Below, in pieces: positions 11,564 to 24,422 of a DNA stretch of 64,000 bases. The stretch is from Polytrichum commune (taxonomy: Eukaryota > Streptophyta > Polytrichopsida > Polytrichales > Polytrichaceae). Within the stretch, counting starts at the first letter, position 1. The number at the start of each line of letters is the position of its first letter. The DNA is taken from positions 5,578,501 to 5,642,500 of the forward strand of contig OX485805.1 in NCBI GenBank assembly GCA_950295325.1. Direction: 5' to 3'. The notes beneath the pieces were generated by a model that made no database searches, was not told where the DNA came from, and saw nothing but the letters and a program-made list of their open reading frames with translations. The position numbers and the translations under genes were made by a program.

Positions 11564-12150
11564 TGGTGAGGGGCTCATCACACCAGCCACTTCTGGCACC
11601 ATCCGTGAGCATCTCCGACTGTAATAGTGTGAAAAGTGGTGGGCCAACATCTATTTCCAAACATAATCCCCATCAATTTCACAGCCGAACCAGATAGAAA
11701 GTTTGGTGTGATCGGGACATGAGACAAACTTGGAATGAAAAGCCATCCGTCAGGCTTGAAGAGAGGTGCCATTTCAAACCACCCGAAATGCCGTGTCCAT
11801 GTAGGGTCTTCTACTCAACCTCGGTCCAAGCACAATCATAGGAAACATTTCTAAAATGGTGAGGGGTTGATCACACCAACCACTTCTGGCACCATCCGTG
11901 AGCATCTCCGACTGTAATAATGTGAAAAGTGGTGGGTCAACATCTATTTCCAAACATAATTCCCATCAATTTCACAGCTGGAACCAGACATAAAGTTTGG
12001 TGTGATCAGAACATGAGACAAGCTTGGAATGAGAAGCCATTCGTCGGACTTGGAAAGAGGTGCCAATTTAAACCACCCCGAAATGCTGTGTCCATGTAAG
12101 GTCTTCTACCCAACCTCGGTCCAAGCACAATCATACCAAACATTTCTAAA
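11564..12150. repeat. tandem direct duplication, 2 x 293 bp
   Basis: Two head-to-tail copies (11564-11856 and 11857-12150) of a unit beginning TGGTGAGGGG. They share long exact stretches such as CCGTGAGCATCTCCGACTG and TCAACCTCGG-like words, with roughly 90 percent identity by eye. Short frames in them are not conserved between copies, so I do not call a gene. Confidence 0.9.
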
Positions 12151-12152
12151 AG

Positions 12153-12171
12153 CCCCCCCCCCCCCCCCCCC
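12153..12171. repeat. 19-base poly-C tract
   Basis: An uninterrupted run of 19 C follows directly after the second 293-bp repeat. It is the longest of several G or C homopolymers in the window. Confidence 0.95.
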
Positions 12172-13320
12172 TCTCTTTTCATGTCCTCTCAATGTGATCG
12201 CCAACACATGCATCGGCGCTCCCTCTTCACCTCTCGCTTTCAACCCATGAAAGGGCAAGTTATGGAGACCACCTAGTGTTTGGATTTTGGTCGCGTGTGT
12301 GTGTGTTCGTTCCAAAAGTTATAGTTGAGATTCGAGGTTGCACTTTGATGAAAGGGGTTTTGGAAGAGAGGGCCGGGTGCAGGGTGGGCCACCCACACGG
12401 GGATTTAAAGGCCGTTTCCCGTGTTGAGAAAGGGACAATGGTGGGAAGGACGGCTTTTGACCAAGAGTGGCCATAAATAGGAGATTCTCGATTCCCACAC
12501 CTCGGAGCCGGAACTTACTTAGCAAGGCATCGTACTTCACACATAGTACTCGTTTTTATAAACGAGCGCGGGCCTAAAAACAACCTAAACGCCTTATCAT
12601 AGTTTAATGCCCCCATACTATACTCGTCCCTAGCTCGGCCTAGAAATACATGCACAAATAGCACTAAAGTATGGTGCATGCTTTTTGGGGTTGGCTATGC
12701 GTTAAGTCCGGCAACGTTAAGATAGAGAGATTCATTATCTTACGGCCGTGATGAGTTAGAGATCGAAAGCATCTAGGAGGTCGTCGGGTCAAAAAGCGGA
12801 GGAATGCCCTTCTCTAGGAAATTATTAACCGACCAAGCTGAAGTTGTCATGTTGAATGTACGTATTTGATCGTGCGAATGGGTCACGATGAAGAGTGGTC
12901 TCGTGAGCATTATCTATAAGACCCGTGTGAAGTGTAACTCCGGCTTCGCTTCTTGTGAGTAGAAGTTTTCAATAGGAGTGACTTCACATGTGTCGCCCAT
13001 ACTTGCATGATTAGTATGGGGGCCCTCTTTATGGAGCCTTTTGTCTATATAAACCTAATCACTAATACGTGTGTACCATAACCTTCTACAACACCGTAGT
13101 CCTTCACCCTTTCCCCGTTTTTAAATAGACGAAGCATGCGACTTGCTTACTATCTTCCCTCCAATTTCTCCTCCGAATAGGATATTGCATTGCTTAAATA
13201 AGGGATGGAGCAAGTGATGACATCTTCAATGTGATGATCTAGGAACTACATAATTTGAAACCCACCTAATGATAGGATATTAGATAGTATTGTTCCCACT
13301 TCAACGGTTGAAGAATGTCA
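12172..13320. other. GC-richer spacer with a TATA-like box
   Basis: This block is noticeably richer in G and C than its surroundings. CTATATAAAC near 13046 followed by ACC-rich sequence looks like a TATA box and start region, as in an LTR or promoter. I could not find matching LTR ends, a primer-binding site or a second copy, so the identity stays open. Confidence 0.3.
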
Positions 13321-13566
13321 CTCCCTCTGTCCCAAAATGATTGTCCGGTTTATCCGCATGACTAGCAATTTGAGGTTCAAAGTCAAATATTTTCGTGTCA
13401 AACTTTCAATATCAAGAAGTCTTTCGACACCGCAACTTCTGGACGTTTTGGAGTAGTTGTTGTTTTCTATTTTAAGGGTTATGCTTACAAGTACTCGGTC
13501 AATGGTCATTGGGCCTTAATCTTGCCAAAGTTAGGAACACATACAATCATTTTGGGACGGAGGGAG
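13321..13566. mobile_element. Stowaway MITE (Tc1/mariner type)
   Basis: The 246-bp element starts CTCCCTCTGTCCCAAAAT and ends with the reverse complement of CTCCCTCCGTCCCAAAAT. The two ends differ at one of 23 positions. TA follows the right end (13567-13568); the left flank is CA, presumably a mutated TA. This is the textbook Stowaway terminal sequence of plants. No coding capacity. Confidence 0.92.
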
Positions 13567-13568
13567 TA

Positions 13569-16235
13569 TGATAATTTCATGTCAAAGCATATCTTACAAT
13601 AAGTGCATGTGATTGTTTTTTAAAGTATCATCTTGACTCAAAGTGTAGAACAATAAAAGAAAAAGAAAATTTCCAATTTGATATTTTAACAATATGTAAA
13701 TTATGAATCTTGTAAGCACCTCCCATACCCCAAACACAAGATCCATTTTTCTTCTTCCCAATCTTACCCTAAGAGAGTTGGGCATTCTCGAGCAATTCTA
13801 TACTTACCTTCAAACTTAGATACTTCTTAGTACATCCTCTTGTTCAAAAGCCATTCCATCTCCTACATATTAATGTCTCCTTTGAAAGCCGGGAGGGTGG
13901 GTGGGACCATCCCTTCATTAAAAACTATGTCCAACAATCTTTCTTGACTAGGTGCTTTGCCATAAAATTTTGTCTCCTCAAAGTAAATAGCTACATCAAC
14001 AAACAATAACATATTAGGGTTTCCCCTCTTTACACTTTAAGTTAAGTTGTTGTGCTAAGTATCCCAAGTTTCATACTCGAGCTTAAAATGTCCAAGACAA
14101 TTTCATTAGAGCTTCAAGTGCCTGCCTCAAACCCACATACTTTGTATTCTAAGATGATATGTAGAATACCTAAACAGTATACTCAAAAAAATTAATTTAT
14201 GAAGGAAGATGAGATACAAAATTTAAGAGTGTTGCCAAATTTGTGAAGGGTCCACCTAAGTTGTGCTCATACCACCAACCAAATCCACAAAGAGGGTTAG
14301 TAACGTACATGATGCAAAGCAAAATCCAATTGTTATCTATGTCACACAATCATGTCCAAAATAAATAATCATTTTGTATCAACGAACACACATACCGCCA
14401 TCGAATATTCTACACATTCTTTAGCCATTTGAACCACTTGCGATTGAGCTTTGTGGCTAGTTACATACTCCTTCCACCTTTACTAGTCCTCGTCACTTGA
14501 CCCAATCTCAAGGTTTACTTAGGGTAAACAACAATTGCTTTAACTATGAAAGAAAGTTCTCATGGTTTCTTCTTTACATGTTATAGCATTGGGTAAGTTC
14601 CCTTGACCATATGGTGGACGTTTGTTAGGTAGCTTTTACCAAACCCTAAGATTTTTTTATTTAAAAAAAATATTTTTTTGGTTTTTGGGTTGTTTGTTTG
14701 TTAAGGTTATTTTTTTTGTCACGAGGATAGATTCTTTTACACCAAAATAATCACAAGAGAGACAAATCGTTCTTGATCAAAGCCGATGACTAAAATATCA
14801 AGCCTTAGGTCAAGCCATGATGTAGTCAGCTCTTCTGATCTCATATACAATCCAATTGCTTTGATATATGTCCCAATAAATGGATATTGAAGTTGAATAT
14901 GTGATTTGGTGAAATGAAACAAAGAGAAAGTGGTCAAGGACACCCCACAAAATTCTTGGGCAATAAAGGATCGTGGTAGAGTCTTCATAAAGGCAAGCGT
15001 AGGTCTTCATTGTGCATGATATGCAAGGCCATGCTCATACATTAGTGATTCTTTCACTCAAGTTGTTGTTTATTGGGCTTGCCATTGAGTGCAATTTGCA
15101 TATAACAAGCCTCACCTCCAATTGTCCACATGCAACACGCTTGATTAAGGGCCACTTTATACATGGCTTGGGGCTGGCCTGAGTACGTATCCAATTCACA
15201 TGCAATTAAGCCCTCAATCAGACCCAGCTTTATCAACTTTTGCAGGTCAACCTTCTCACATGTAAAAGTGGCAAGGCATGATTTTAGGTCAGGTGTTCTT
15301 GAGGGGAAACCTTTTATGGACCGACGGTAGAGTTGTTCATAATCCAACAGATGGGCCTCGATCCGACCCATATCGAGAGTTCAGGCTGAGAAAAAACCCG
15401 TCCCGTTTTCGTCAAACTAGCCTGAAGGTTTGGCTCCAAAATTATGTCATCTAGGACGCCACACATGATGAATGAGTATTTGAACCCAACCATATTATAA
15501 AATCCTTAGACCAAATTCAATGAAACCAAGTGATTATATTGAATTAAATGTTTAGGGTTCATGCCAACCCTCAATCCAGCCCCAAGTATCAAGTGGCCCT
15601 CCAATACATCTCAACTCCATCTTTATGTACTACGTACACACCCCAACTTCATTTATTGCTTGTGTAGATTGCCTTCTTTCACAAGACATTTCAGGAGCCA
15701 TATGTGGTTGTTCCATCATCCCCGAGGTTGTATTTGTCGCTCCATGGTCAGTCGCCATTACATCCATGCTCAGAATTTAATGATATAATTTACCTCAATA
15801 CTTGATTTTTGAGATGAAGGATACGTATAATAATATATAATGTATATGATATATTAACCAATCAATGAGTTCCTCGTAGTAACTGCATGTACCCTAAAGG
15901 CCTCTCTATTCCGACCAATTTTTTTCTTTAAATATTTTTGTGTAAAGCTTCTCCACAAGTCAATCCTACAATGGTTGAGATCCTTTTGAATCCCATGTGG
16001 AAATTATTCTAGCACTATACATATAACCCCAATTAGTGAGGGAGGGCTAATGGTGACTGTGGAAAATTAGTGATGGTGACACTAAAATCCTTTCTGCTAT
16101 GATATCAGTGTCACCAAAAGATTTAGGAAACATTGCTCATCCTGGCATTATCTAGTGAAAACACTATTCATAACAACACTATTCATTGAAACTACTGGCA
16201 CTATTCAACTTTTGCACATAATTTTTTTGGATCAC
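13569..16235. other. anonymous intergenic sequence
   Basis: Frames are short. The longest is a 105-codon minus frame at 15054-15371, which has no motif I recognise. A plus frame at 15561-15788 is Cys/His-rich by chance. No inverted ends or tandem repeats stand out. Confidence 0.45.
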
Positions 16236-16405
16236 TCTACAAACACCTTAGAGCACACACTAATTTTCTTGAAATGTATGGTAACTGAGCATGTATTCAC
16301 AAATTTAGTACCACTCAATAACAAGTTCAACCGTCACTAGTTTTGAGACTCAAAATAGTGTGTGTTTTGGGAATGAGTACCACATGCACTAATTGGGATG
16401 ACCAA
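16236..16405. repeat. dispersed repeat, copy 1
   Basis: Diverged copy of 41070-41240. Both contain CTCTACAAACACCT, GCACACACTAATTTTC or a close variant, a GTATGGTAA word and GGGAATGAGTACCACA. Family and ends unknown. Confidence 0.6.
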
Positions 16406-17924
16406 TGTAGCAATGATGAAACATAGTGCCCTCTACGTTATTCTTCATATCGAACAAGGATACTTCAATATGTCACTTGTCATCTAGGTAAAAGTTTCAC
16501 ATGGAAACTCATAGATTGCATGGGTTAGTGTTTACAACACCTACCAAGGGAGAGGACGAACCGGGGGAAGGGGATGGGGAGGGTGAAAACGATGAATATT
16601 GTTGCAAATCATGGCAACTTCTATCTAAACGTACATTAACCCATAAATCGGGGTGAGAGACCCCGAATCAGTCTAGTGAACTTAAATTGGGATGAAACAA
16701 CAACATATAGCACATGTGGAACTAGGATTCAAGTAAATATGGGGAGAGATAGATTTGTCCAAAATCAATAATGGATATGAGAATATATTTTGCATAATCA
16801 AGATATACACATTGCAAAACAATTTATTTGGGGGGAAGTATTTAAGATATCATGATAAAATTCCCAATAAAAAGTATTTCACGAAGCAATGTGGTAAAAT
16901 AATCTCTATGGGTGTGTAAATGTTCAGAATCAACAATGTGTGCATGCAACTAAAATAGGTTGCAATAAGAGATGCAATCCACATCTAGGATTAGCTTTGT
17001 TGATTCTATCATGAGCATTATGTTGGATGAATGGGAGGTACACTCGTCTTGGGGGGGGGGGTCACAAGCTATGTACTTCTATAAACCACATGCATTTGGG
17101 AATTAATTAAAGATGGGCTATTTATCTAAATTTCTTGAATTATTGGCACCCTATTAGTAGATAAAATGGTACTTTGAGGTATCTTTCAAGACCCTATAGG
17201 TAAATATAATTTACACCATGAATTCACTTTATAAACTCTATTTTGTTTGTAAACTATGCATCTATCAAAATATTGGAATATTGACTTAAATTCACGTAAA
17301 TCCATAACACAAAATGACAACGATACATTTATAGTACATATAAATAAAATTGAATAATACATGGCTGCAACACTATCTTGAAACAATCCAACACTATCTT
17401 GAAACTCTTAGTGAGCACCCCAAGTTTGCCAACATCTAAATTCAGTGACTTTTAGTCAATCGAGGCAACTTCTCATCCAATCCAAAGACATTCTTGAACC
17501 TCACATAAATTCTGTGGCCCTCCAAATATAACATACCCTACTTTATTAATAGAAATTAAATACTACCTATATTTTTCACCTACCCTATTTCAAGGTTCAA
17601 GGTTTAGGGTTTAGGGTCATATTTTATGGGTCATTTCATCCAAGCTATAATATTTCCAAAGTTTGTATAATTTTTTTTCCTGTATTGAACTAAAAATACC
17701 CTATTTTTTTTTATAAATTTTGACGTGGTTTAATAAATTTTTGACAGTGACCTCCATGTGACGCTCGTATACAATTATTCATTCTTTCCCACCAATAGTT
17801 TTTGTTTTGCCCTCTTATTCAATATTTTTGTCATCAAAATGTCATGTCCATGTAAGGTTCTAGTGTGTTGTACCCAAAATGTTTTCAATATATGGCAATC
17901 TCCTCAAAGTAATATTCCTAGTGC
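16406..17924. other. anonymous intergenic sequence
   Basis: AT-rich with an 11-G run at 17051-17061. No recognisable coding or mobile structure. Confidence 0.45.
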
Positions 17925-18005
17925 CCTACTACACTAAATATGATATTTAGTGTCACCTACCATTTGGTAACATAAGGCTATATCTTTTTATTATTGATAT
18001 AATTT
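17925..18005. repeat. fragment of the ACTAAATA MITE family
   Basis: CACTAAATATGATATTTAGTG forms a small hairpin and continues into TGTCACCTACCATTTGG and GCTATATCTTTTTA, matching the left part of the complete element at 52201-52419. The right end is not seen here. Confidence 0.6.
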
Positions 18006-18101
18006 ATTTTCAATTGGGATTCATTAGACTAACTTTGGGGTTGCTTCAGCCATTTCAAGAGTTGGATCCTTTCATAATAGACTATGAAATAGTGCCTTGT
18101 G

Positions 18102-18290
18102 TGTTTGTTATTTTGTTTTCTTTTTTTCTTGAGACAAAAGATTGACATGACAACGCCAAAGCGCATGAGGCAGTTGAGCACCTGGCAAGTAGAGAGGAGA
18201 TTTCATGACCGGGAATTGAACTGCCAACCTCTTCCTTAAGATTTGGGTATCTCCCCACCATCATCCGGTAGTTTAGGGTCGTCTAGTGTT
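18102..18290 (-). mobile_element. tRNA-derived SINE, copy 1
   Basis: About 80 percent similar by eye to the SINE at 28044-28229 in the same orientation. Reading the minus strand, a Pol III A-box-like region precedes a degenerate B box (GGCAGTTCAATTCCC), then a shared body and an A-rich tail (the TTTTGTTTTC stretch on the plus strand). A perfect 10-bp duplication GTGCCTTGTG flanks it at 18092-18101 and 18291-18300. Confidence 0.85.
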
Positions 18291-18300
18291 GTGCCTTGTG

Positions 18301-20297
18301 TTTTCACCAACCCATTGGGAGTTTACATAGACACAAAGAATCGTGGTTGGACGATGCTCTTTGGAGTCTACGTAAATGTTTCCATTGACAATATGTATGG
18401 AAGTGCAATGAACCATTCTATAGGATGAGGATTCTTGTTTTTGTGGCATTTGACTTCGGAAACAACTTCGATGATCTTGAATCAATATGTAGTAAGCTTT
18501 AATTGAACGACAATTCCTGCACCCTACAAGGTGTTTGGTTAGATTGAAGTTTTGTCATTCATAATGGATGAGTGTACTCTCCAATTACCTCACTTGGGAC
18601 CCTTGATGACATTTTGGAATCAATTTAACGAAATTGAAATTTTGCATGCTACATAATAATTTATCACATTTTCAATGTCCTCGTGGATGAACTGACCTTG
18701 ACACTAGGAAGCTCTAGCCCTCTAAATCAAATAGTGTATACCTCACAATATGTATTCTTTGGCACCAAGAAGTAGTGAGAGTGTTTTTGGGCAAAATTTT
18801 GCATTCGTTCTATCCAAAATGGCGTCCTTCTACTTGCTTGTATAAATTTCTAAGTTAAAAGGGTGTAAAATAGCGGTACTGCATTAAGTGAATGGAAATT
18901 GCATACGTGTAGATTATTTTATGTTGTATTTAAGAAAATCTAGACATATTTTCAAAATTTGAACTTTTTGGTTGTTTTAATTTTATCATAGAATCCTACA
19001 ATAGACCTGTGACATTCATCAATTTTATGAAAGATGTATGAATCCTTGGTGATTGATTGAATTAGATGTTGTTAAAATATGAATAAAATATGAATATTCT
19101 CAATGCTAAATATAATGCTGCCCTATATAAGAAATGTTACAATGTTTCAAAATAGAAAGTTGTCCAAACCAATACTCGTTCACTAGATTCTCCCTGCACT
19201 GAACACGGTAATCCGCATTTCCATACAAAACATCGTCTAAATCGGTTACCTCACGAGTACATCAACACTTGACTCCCATTGGCTACACTAAGTGTGCACG
19301 CATTGAAGTTGCCGCCGAGCCATGATTGGTTTTAGAAATGGCACTTCATCATTATGACGGTGGTCTAGTGCACAGCTAGAGGGTGGTAAACGGGTTATGG
19401 TATTTCTACCTTAGCAACCGCAAGTCGAGATCGCATGCTTTCCCTAAATCGTGATGCTACATTTCGCTTGGCAATCCACATATGGCATTTCTCCTCACCA
19501 AACGCTTTCTACTTCATCAATGCTTAGTATAGTAGTGCCTTCTTCCAATTCCCTCTTGCCATCTCTTCTTTTGCAACAAATTTCTTTGTTTATTGGCCAT
19601 AGGGGATAGCACAAACTTTAGGATCAATTGGCAAGTTTATATTGACACTTTGGGTTTAGGCGATTTTGGGGTGCAAATTATGATTTGGTGAAGGAAGGGT
19701 TGCACAATGTGTCATCCCTCTACGAAGCTCATGTAATCGGGTTGCAATTTTCTTGCACTATATGGAGCCATTTGATGACGTACATACCTCCCTCTCTCTC
19801 TCCTTAGCTTCATTGAATTGTATGTGCATTAATTGGGTTCTAATCTTGGGTTAGTTTGTGCTTGTCTTCAATGGGTCTAGTTTTTAAGTCACCTGCTCAA
19901 TACTAATCCAAGAGGTTTTTGGACCATGTCATTAAACGCTTGCAAGTAGTGCCAATAACTATGCTTCTCCCACATTTTTTGAGAGGAAGAGGTGCTAGCC
20001 AAAACATGGACCAGGGGCAAACAATATGACAAACTGGGGGTTTCAAGACGCATGGGCTACCAAATTGCCCAGGGTTGTATCTAATGTAGCATCAAAAGGT
20101 GTGATGTATCATATGCACTAAAATGGAAGGTTGAGACAATCTACCAATATTGAAACTAGACAACTTGCTCAAGCATATAGGTTGGAGAAAGGCCAAAGTG
20201 ATAGTTGAGTGAGTGTTTGTGGCGGGTCAATACTACATTTCTAAGAGTTACCAACACATTAAGAATGATTCCTTATTTGTAGCTCCCAACCACAATA
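18301..20297. other. anonymous intergenic sequence
   Basis: Moderately AT-rich with short frames only. A CT-rich microsatellite lies near 19790-19802. No domain or repeat structure recognised. Confidence 0.4.
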
Positions 20298-22018
20298 CAG
20301 TAGGGTCCAAAAATATTTCGAATTTTTGGCCTAGAGTTGAATGAAAATGAAAACTACAAACTTTGAAAACCTCTTGCATGCTCAAAAATTCATCAATTCA
20401 CAAACCGTAAATTGTGTTGGAAAGATAAAAGAGTCTACTTTGACAATATGAAAAATTTGCATTACAAAAGTAAAAAATCATACATTTAATTTTTTTAATC
20501 ATAATATAGTATCTACCATCTAGTGCTACCACCTCTTGTTGAAATAACTGCTTGCATTCTATCAGGCATAGTTCTAATCAAAGTTTGGAGTTGCTCCAAA
20601 GATATTGTATCCCATGTTGATTGAATGGTTTGTGCCATTTCCTCGTTTTTGGGTCTAGGACGATGTCGTAACAAATCTTTGACAATCTTCCATAAAATTT
20701 CTATGGGAATCAAATTTGGAGAATTTGCAGGCCAAATTAGTTTTGCCAAACCATGAGCTTGTCTCCATTGCAACATGAATTAGCTATGGTGGACTGGAGC
20801 ACCATCTTCCATAAGTTTCAATTGTTGAGGGTGATCATGTAAAAAGTAAAATCTGCTTAATGCTGCCTTATAAGCAATGGTTACATAATCGATTGCTATT
20901 CTTTTGTGTGGAGGCAAAATTATAAGAGGACATTTATTGAAGCCGGTAATTGCACCCCAAACCATTACCGAAGTACAACCACTCCTAAAGGTTGGAGCTA
21001 TGCAATCCCATGGATATCTTTTGTATGGTCTTCACCACACTCGAATTTGCCTCGAATTTTTACCAATTTCAAATGATGACTCATGTGACCAAATCACATT
21101 GCACCAATCTTCAAAACTCCAGCTTTCAATGGCATAGGCAAATTTAAGCCTATCTATTTTTTTCTGCTCATTAAGATATGGTTTTTCTGGTGCAATGCAA
21201 TTTCTAAAACCCAAGTCATGTATGTACGACCGTGTTGTGTTACGACTCACAGTCAATAGGCTTGATAATTCCGACAATGGTTGTCTTCTATCATCTCACA
21301 TAACGTGCCAACACTCTAGCATCAAAATCACTCAACTTCTGATGTCTACCACATTGGGGTTTCAAAGATTCTATACTCCCTTGGACCTTCCAATTTGTCA
21401 AGATAGTAGAAACAGTTGACCGTGGAACATTCAATACAAATGCAATCATGTCTGAACTCTTCATTTCACCCTCACACATTCCCATAATGCGACCCCTTTC
21501 TTCATCACTCAAGATATTGTATTGCATGGTACCTCTCAATGACCCAATGCACAATCTAAAAATCAATAGATTCAATCATCAACATAACAACAAAGGCAAC
21601 TCCAATGTTGTTGGCCAAACTACCTCCAAAACAATATCAAGCCGCCATATCTCATATGTGCAAGCCAATCTCCATTGCAATGACACTACACATTGTAATA
21701 TTGAACTTTATACACTAAACCTTGCAATGAATACATGCCATCAAAACAACGAGATGGTGCCACGAGCTCCAAAAGAGAAGTTGCACGTTTGAGCTCTTGA
21801 CAACACAATTTTCTAATTACAACCAAATCTTTAAATTCTTGACATGTGCTCATGGTCAAGAGGTGGCGACTAAAGACCACTAATGGCTTCACAAGTTGCA
21901 ATTAATTTGGTGAAAAAAGAATGTGTAATGTGGTAGCTACATGCAATTGAATGCAACTAGTTTTGAAGCACAAAACTGGGAGTACATCCAAAATTTGAAA
22001 TATTTTCGGACCCTACTG
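20298..22018. mobile_element. full-length Tc1 element (DD34E), inactive
   Basis: A 1,721-bp element with TA at both edges (20296-20297 and 22019-22020). Both ends begin CAGTAGGGTCC when read inward. Over the outer 29 bases the two ends differ at two positions, so the inverted repeats are well preserved. One transposase relic lies inside on the minus strand. The size, TA target, single gene and DD34E spacing place it in the Tc1 family. Such elements are typical of animals and fungi and, to my knowledge, uncommon in plants. Confidence 0.93.
20513..21527 (-). pseudogene. Tc1-family transposase pseudogene
   Basis: Starting at the Met at 21527, an N-terminal helix-turn-helix half reads LSDEERGRI, then VPRSTVSTIL and GRHQKLSD. 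A frameshift near 21290 moves to the frame with LTVSRNTTRSYIHDLGF and DWCNVIWSHESSFE. There the first catalytic Asp (normally S-D-E-S) is His. The frame then has a stop at 21032-21034, VWGAITG, LMEDGAPVH with the second catalytic Asp, a stop at 20780-20782, and WPANSPNLIPIEILWK with the catalytic Glu. Asp to Glu spacing is 34 residues, defining DD34E. Coding length of about 338 codons is normal for Tc1. One frameshift, two stops and the lost Asp make it non-functional. Confidence 0.93.
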
Positions 22019-22020
22019 TA

Positions 22021-22939
22021 CTTGGTTGAGCAGTTGGTCCACAAGGTGGTGTTGAAAAGGAAAAATAATAAATAAATAAAACAATCATCATGTTTGCATG
22101 CGTGTTCGTTCTCTTGTGTGATGAGTGGCCCATCAAGGACTATGAGACTCTTTTGTCCTTGTGTCACTTCTTGAATGTGCCAACTTGCTTAAGAAACACT
22201 GGTCAATTATAGCAGGTTGGGATATGGCGGACAACTTGAATGCAATGCGTGTTGGGTGCAAGCACGGTAAAGTGGATAGCTCTTGATCCCTACCTAGTGT
22301 TCAATGAAAGTGACTCAAAACTATACACTAACTTTGAATTTTGTGAAGAAAAAAATAATAGACATATTCAAACCACACTAATCTACAAAGCCAAGAAAAT
22401 TACGATGACAATTTTTTTTCCAAGAAAAATCTACATAATTTAAAAGACGGTACAAGTGGTGTACAATTAGGTGTTCCTGAACAAGTGACTATCTAAAATT
22501 TGTTTAAAGTACAGTAAAACTACATTAAATTGATGGTTTTCCACAAAGTTTTGTGATGATGCCCTCAAGTAGATAACGAATTCAAGGAATATGAAAGAAA
22601 ATTCCAACTTCAAAATAGATAAGCTCATGAATTCTACATCCAAAACTTGACTTAATTAACCATTTATTTTCAAGCATCACTTTCAATGATAAATATTGAA
22701 GATCTCAACTTCATTTTCTACATTTGAGTATTCAACACACCAACAAAGGTCATCATGAAAAGATCTCCAATTTAAACAACGCTTTGCTACTACTTTTAGG
22801 CCTTTGACCAAAAAATCATGGTCTTAGTATACCAGAGCATTTTTTTGGTCCACTTTACCATGCTTGCACCGTGTTGGAGATAACAAAGGATGTTGTGAAG
22901 AAGACCATGCTTATTTAGGTGTCCTATGATGAGGTGACC
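22021..22939. other. anonymous spacer
   Basis: AT-rich, no recognisable coding. Some of it could be the 5' part of the hAT relic that follows, but no motif is readable. Confidence 0.4.
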
Positions 22940-24422
22940 ACTACTTATTGCACATCTTGGGTCTCAATACATGTGTATGTCATGCAAGATTGGCAACACT
23001 TGCTAGAAGGAGCTACTCTAACAACTTGCACGCCGTCATTGTGAATTCTCTAAAGGAGCATGGGGGAATGGCAGAGGATGAAATCGCATCCAAGTTGATA
23101 TGCTTGCAAATGGTGTATCGATGTTCCGATCGGGTGTAACTACACAATTAAAGCAGAAAGATGCCAAACTTGTCATGGATGCCCATTGCGTGAGCCACAA
23201 AACTAATATAGTCGCTCAAACTTTTTGCTCTATAACTATTTGTGTCTCAGGTGGACGAGATGCTTGAATCTTGTACCAATTTTTCAGCCACAACCCTACG
23301 AGATGTCAGGAGCTTGTGGAAGTGGCCTACATCGTGGAAAAAGGGGACGTAAAATTTCGAGAAACACAAAAATGCGATGGATATCTATGTTGCAGCTAGA
23401 TATATAAGCATGTTCCAGCATAGTACAAGGCTATTGTCATGAAGATCGATGCATGATGATGCACCCACCAATGCCATGGTTGCCAAGAATCTAACCCTCT
23501 TGTGTGACTTGGAGTTGCGATCTGGCTTGTGTTGTCTAATCCCCATGATGCATGCTTTTGACTACCTTGTGAAATTTTCACAAGACAAAAAATGTTCTGT
23601 CGGCGATATGGTCAGTGCCGTAATACTTTGCCGAACATATCTCTATGTATGCAATATGTACTGTGCATACACTCCAGATGCATTTCGGAGCTTTAAGGAT
23701 ATGTAGAAGAACAACTGAGGTTGTAACCTCAGCATGGATGATGGTTATCGACACCCGAATGGAGAACATTACCTTCCGCATTGCAGACAAGAGCATTCTC
23801 CTGCAAATGTCGGAACCTGCTTCCAAGGCATATTCAGTGGTGACTCGAGATGCTCTCTGAGAGGTGGTGTCCAGAGCGCGACATCGATGCTCCAACGCAA
23901 CAACCGAGGTGTGTGAAGAGCTGGTCCGCTGCTTCCAGTATGTGACACTGGATGCATTGGGTGTTGTGTACCCGCGGTATTGGCTGTTGCCACAAACGGT
24001 GCACACATTTGAAAGCTACCTGGTTTTGGTCGAAGCCTACTATGGGGGACTCCCAAGCTGTCTGCCGATGGATGTACAAACCACGTTTTCCAAATGAGCA
24101 TGATGAACAATTGTGACCAGGCATGGATAAGTATGGGATATGAATCCCGTTAGTCTCGTATGGAGCGAGCTCTCTATGAATACATTGCTTGCATCCAAGC
24201 TTAGCGAGTACCACAAGCTTGCTGAGATAGTTGCGGTCCACGTGATGGGTTCGTGTGCTTTCCACAGTTACAAATCAACGTTGAGAAATCAACTTATTGA
24301 TCATCTTGCCCTCACAAGCATGATATTTGCTCAACCAGTATTTTGCATTGACACTTTCCCGTATGGATGACGCATTCTCCACATGGAAAAACATCAAGGA
24401 AGTGTATGCTCTCCTTGCTTAG
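22940..24422 (+). pseudogene. hAT-superfamily transposase pseudogene
   Basis: Reading plus-strand frames in order: NLHAVIVNSLKEHGGMAED (23022-23090), RSGVTTQLKQKDAKL with VMDAHCVSHKTNIVAQTF (about 23130-23200, the C..H..N motif of hAT transposases), GRKISRNTKMRWISML (about 23345-23390, the RW motif), LCDLELRSGLCCLIPMMHAF and KCSVGDMVSAVILCRTYLY (23500-23650), DALGVVYPRYWLLPQTV (23950-24000), and the C-terminal dimerisation domain LSEYHKLAEIVAVHVMGS, LRNQLIDHLAL, FAQPVF. After a last frameshift it ends AFSTWKNIKEVYALLA and a stop at 24420-24422. At least five frame changes or stops break it. No flanking inverted repeats or 8-bp duplication were found. Confidence 0.85.

Noticed and set aside
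12172-13320. LTR retrotransposon or solo LTR
   Set aside because: There is a TATA-like box, but no paired LTR, primer-binding site, polypurine tract or TG..CA ends with a target duplication.
15054-15371. 105-codon minus-strand frame as a gene
   Set aside because: No motif, no supporting splice or promoter structure, and similar-length frames are expected by chance in 64 kb.
23578-24265. Long minus-strand frames (113-143 codons)
   Set aside because: They lie antisense to the hAT transposase relic, whose plus-strand motifs are recognisable and in order.
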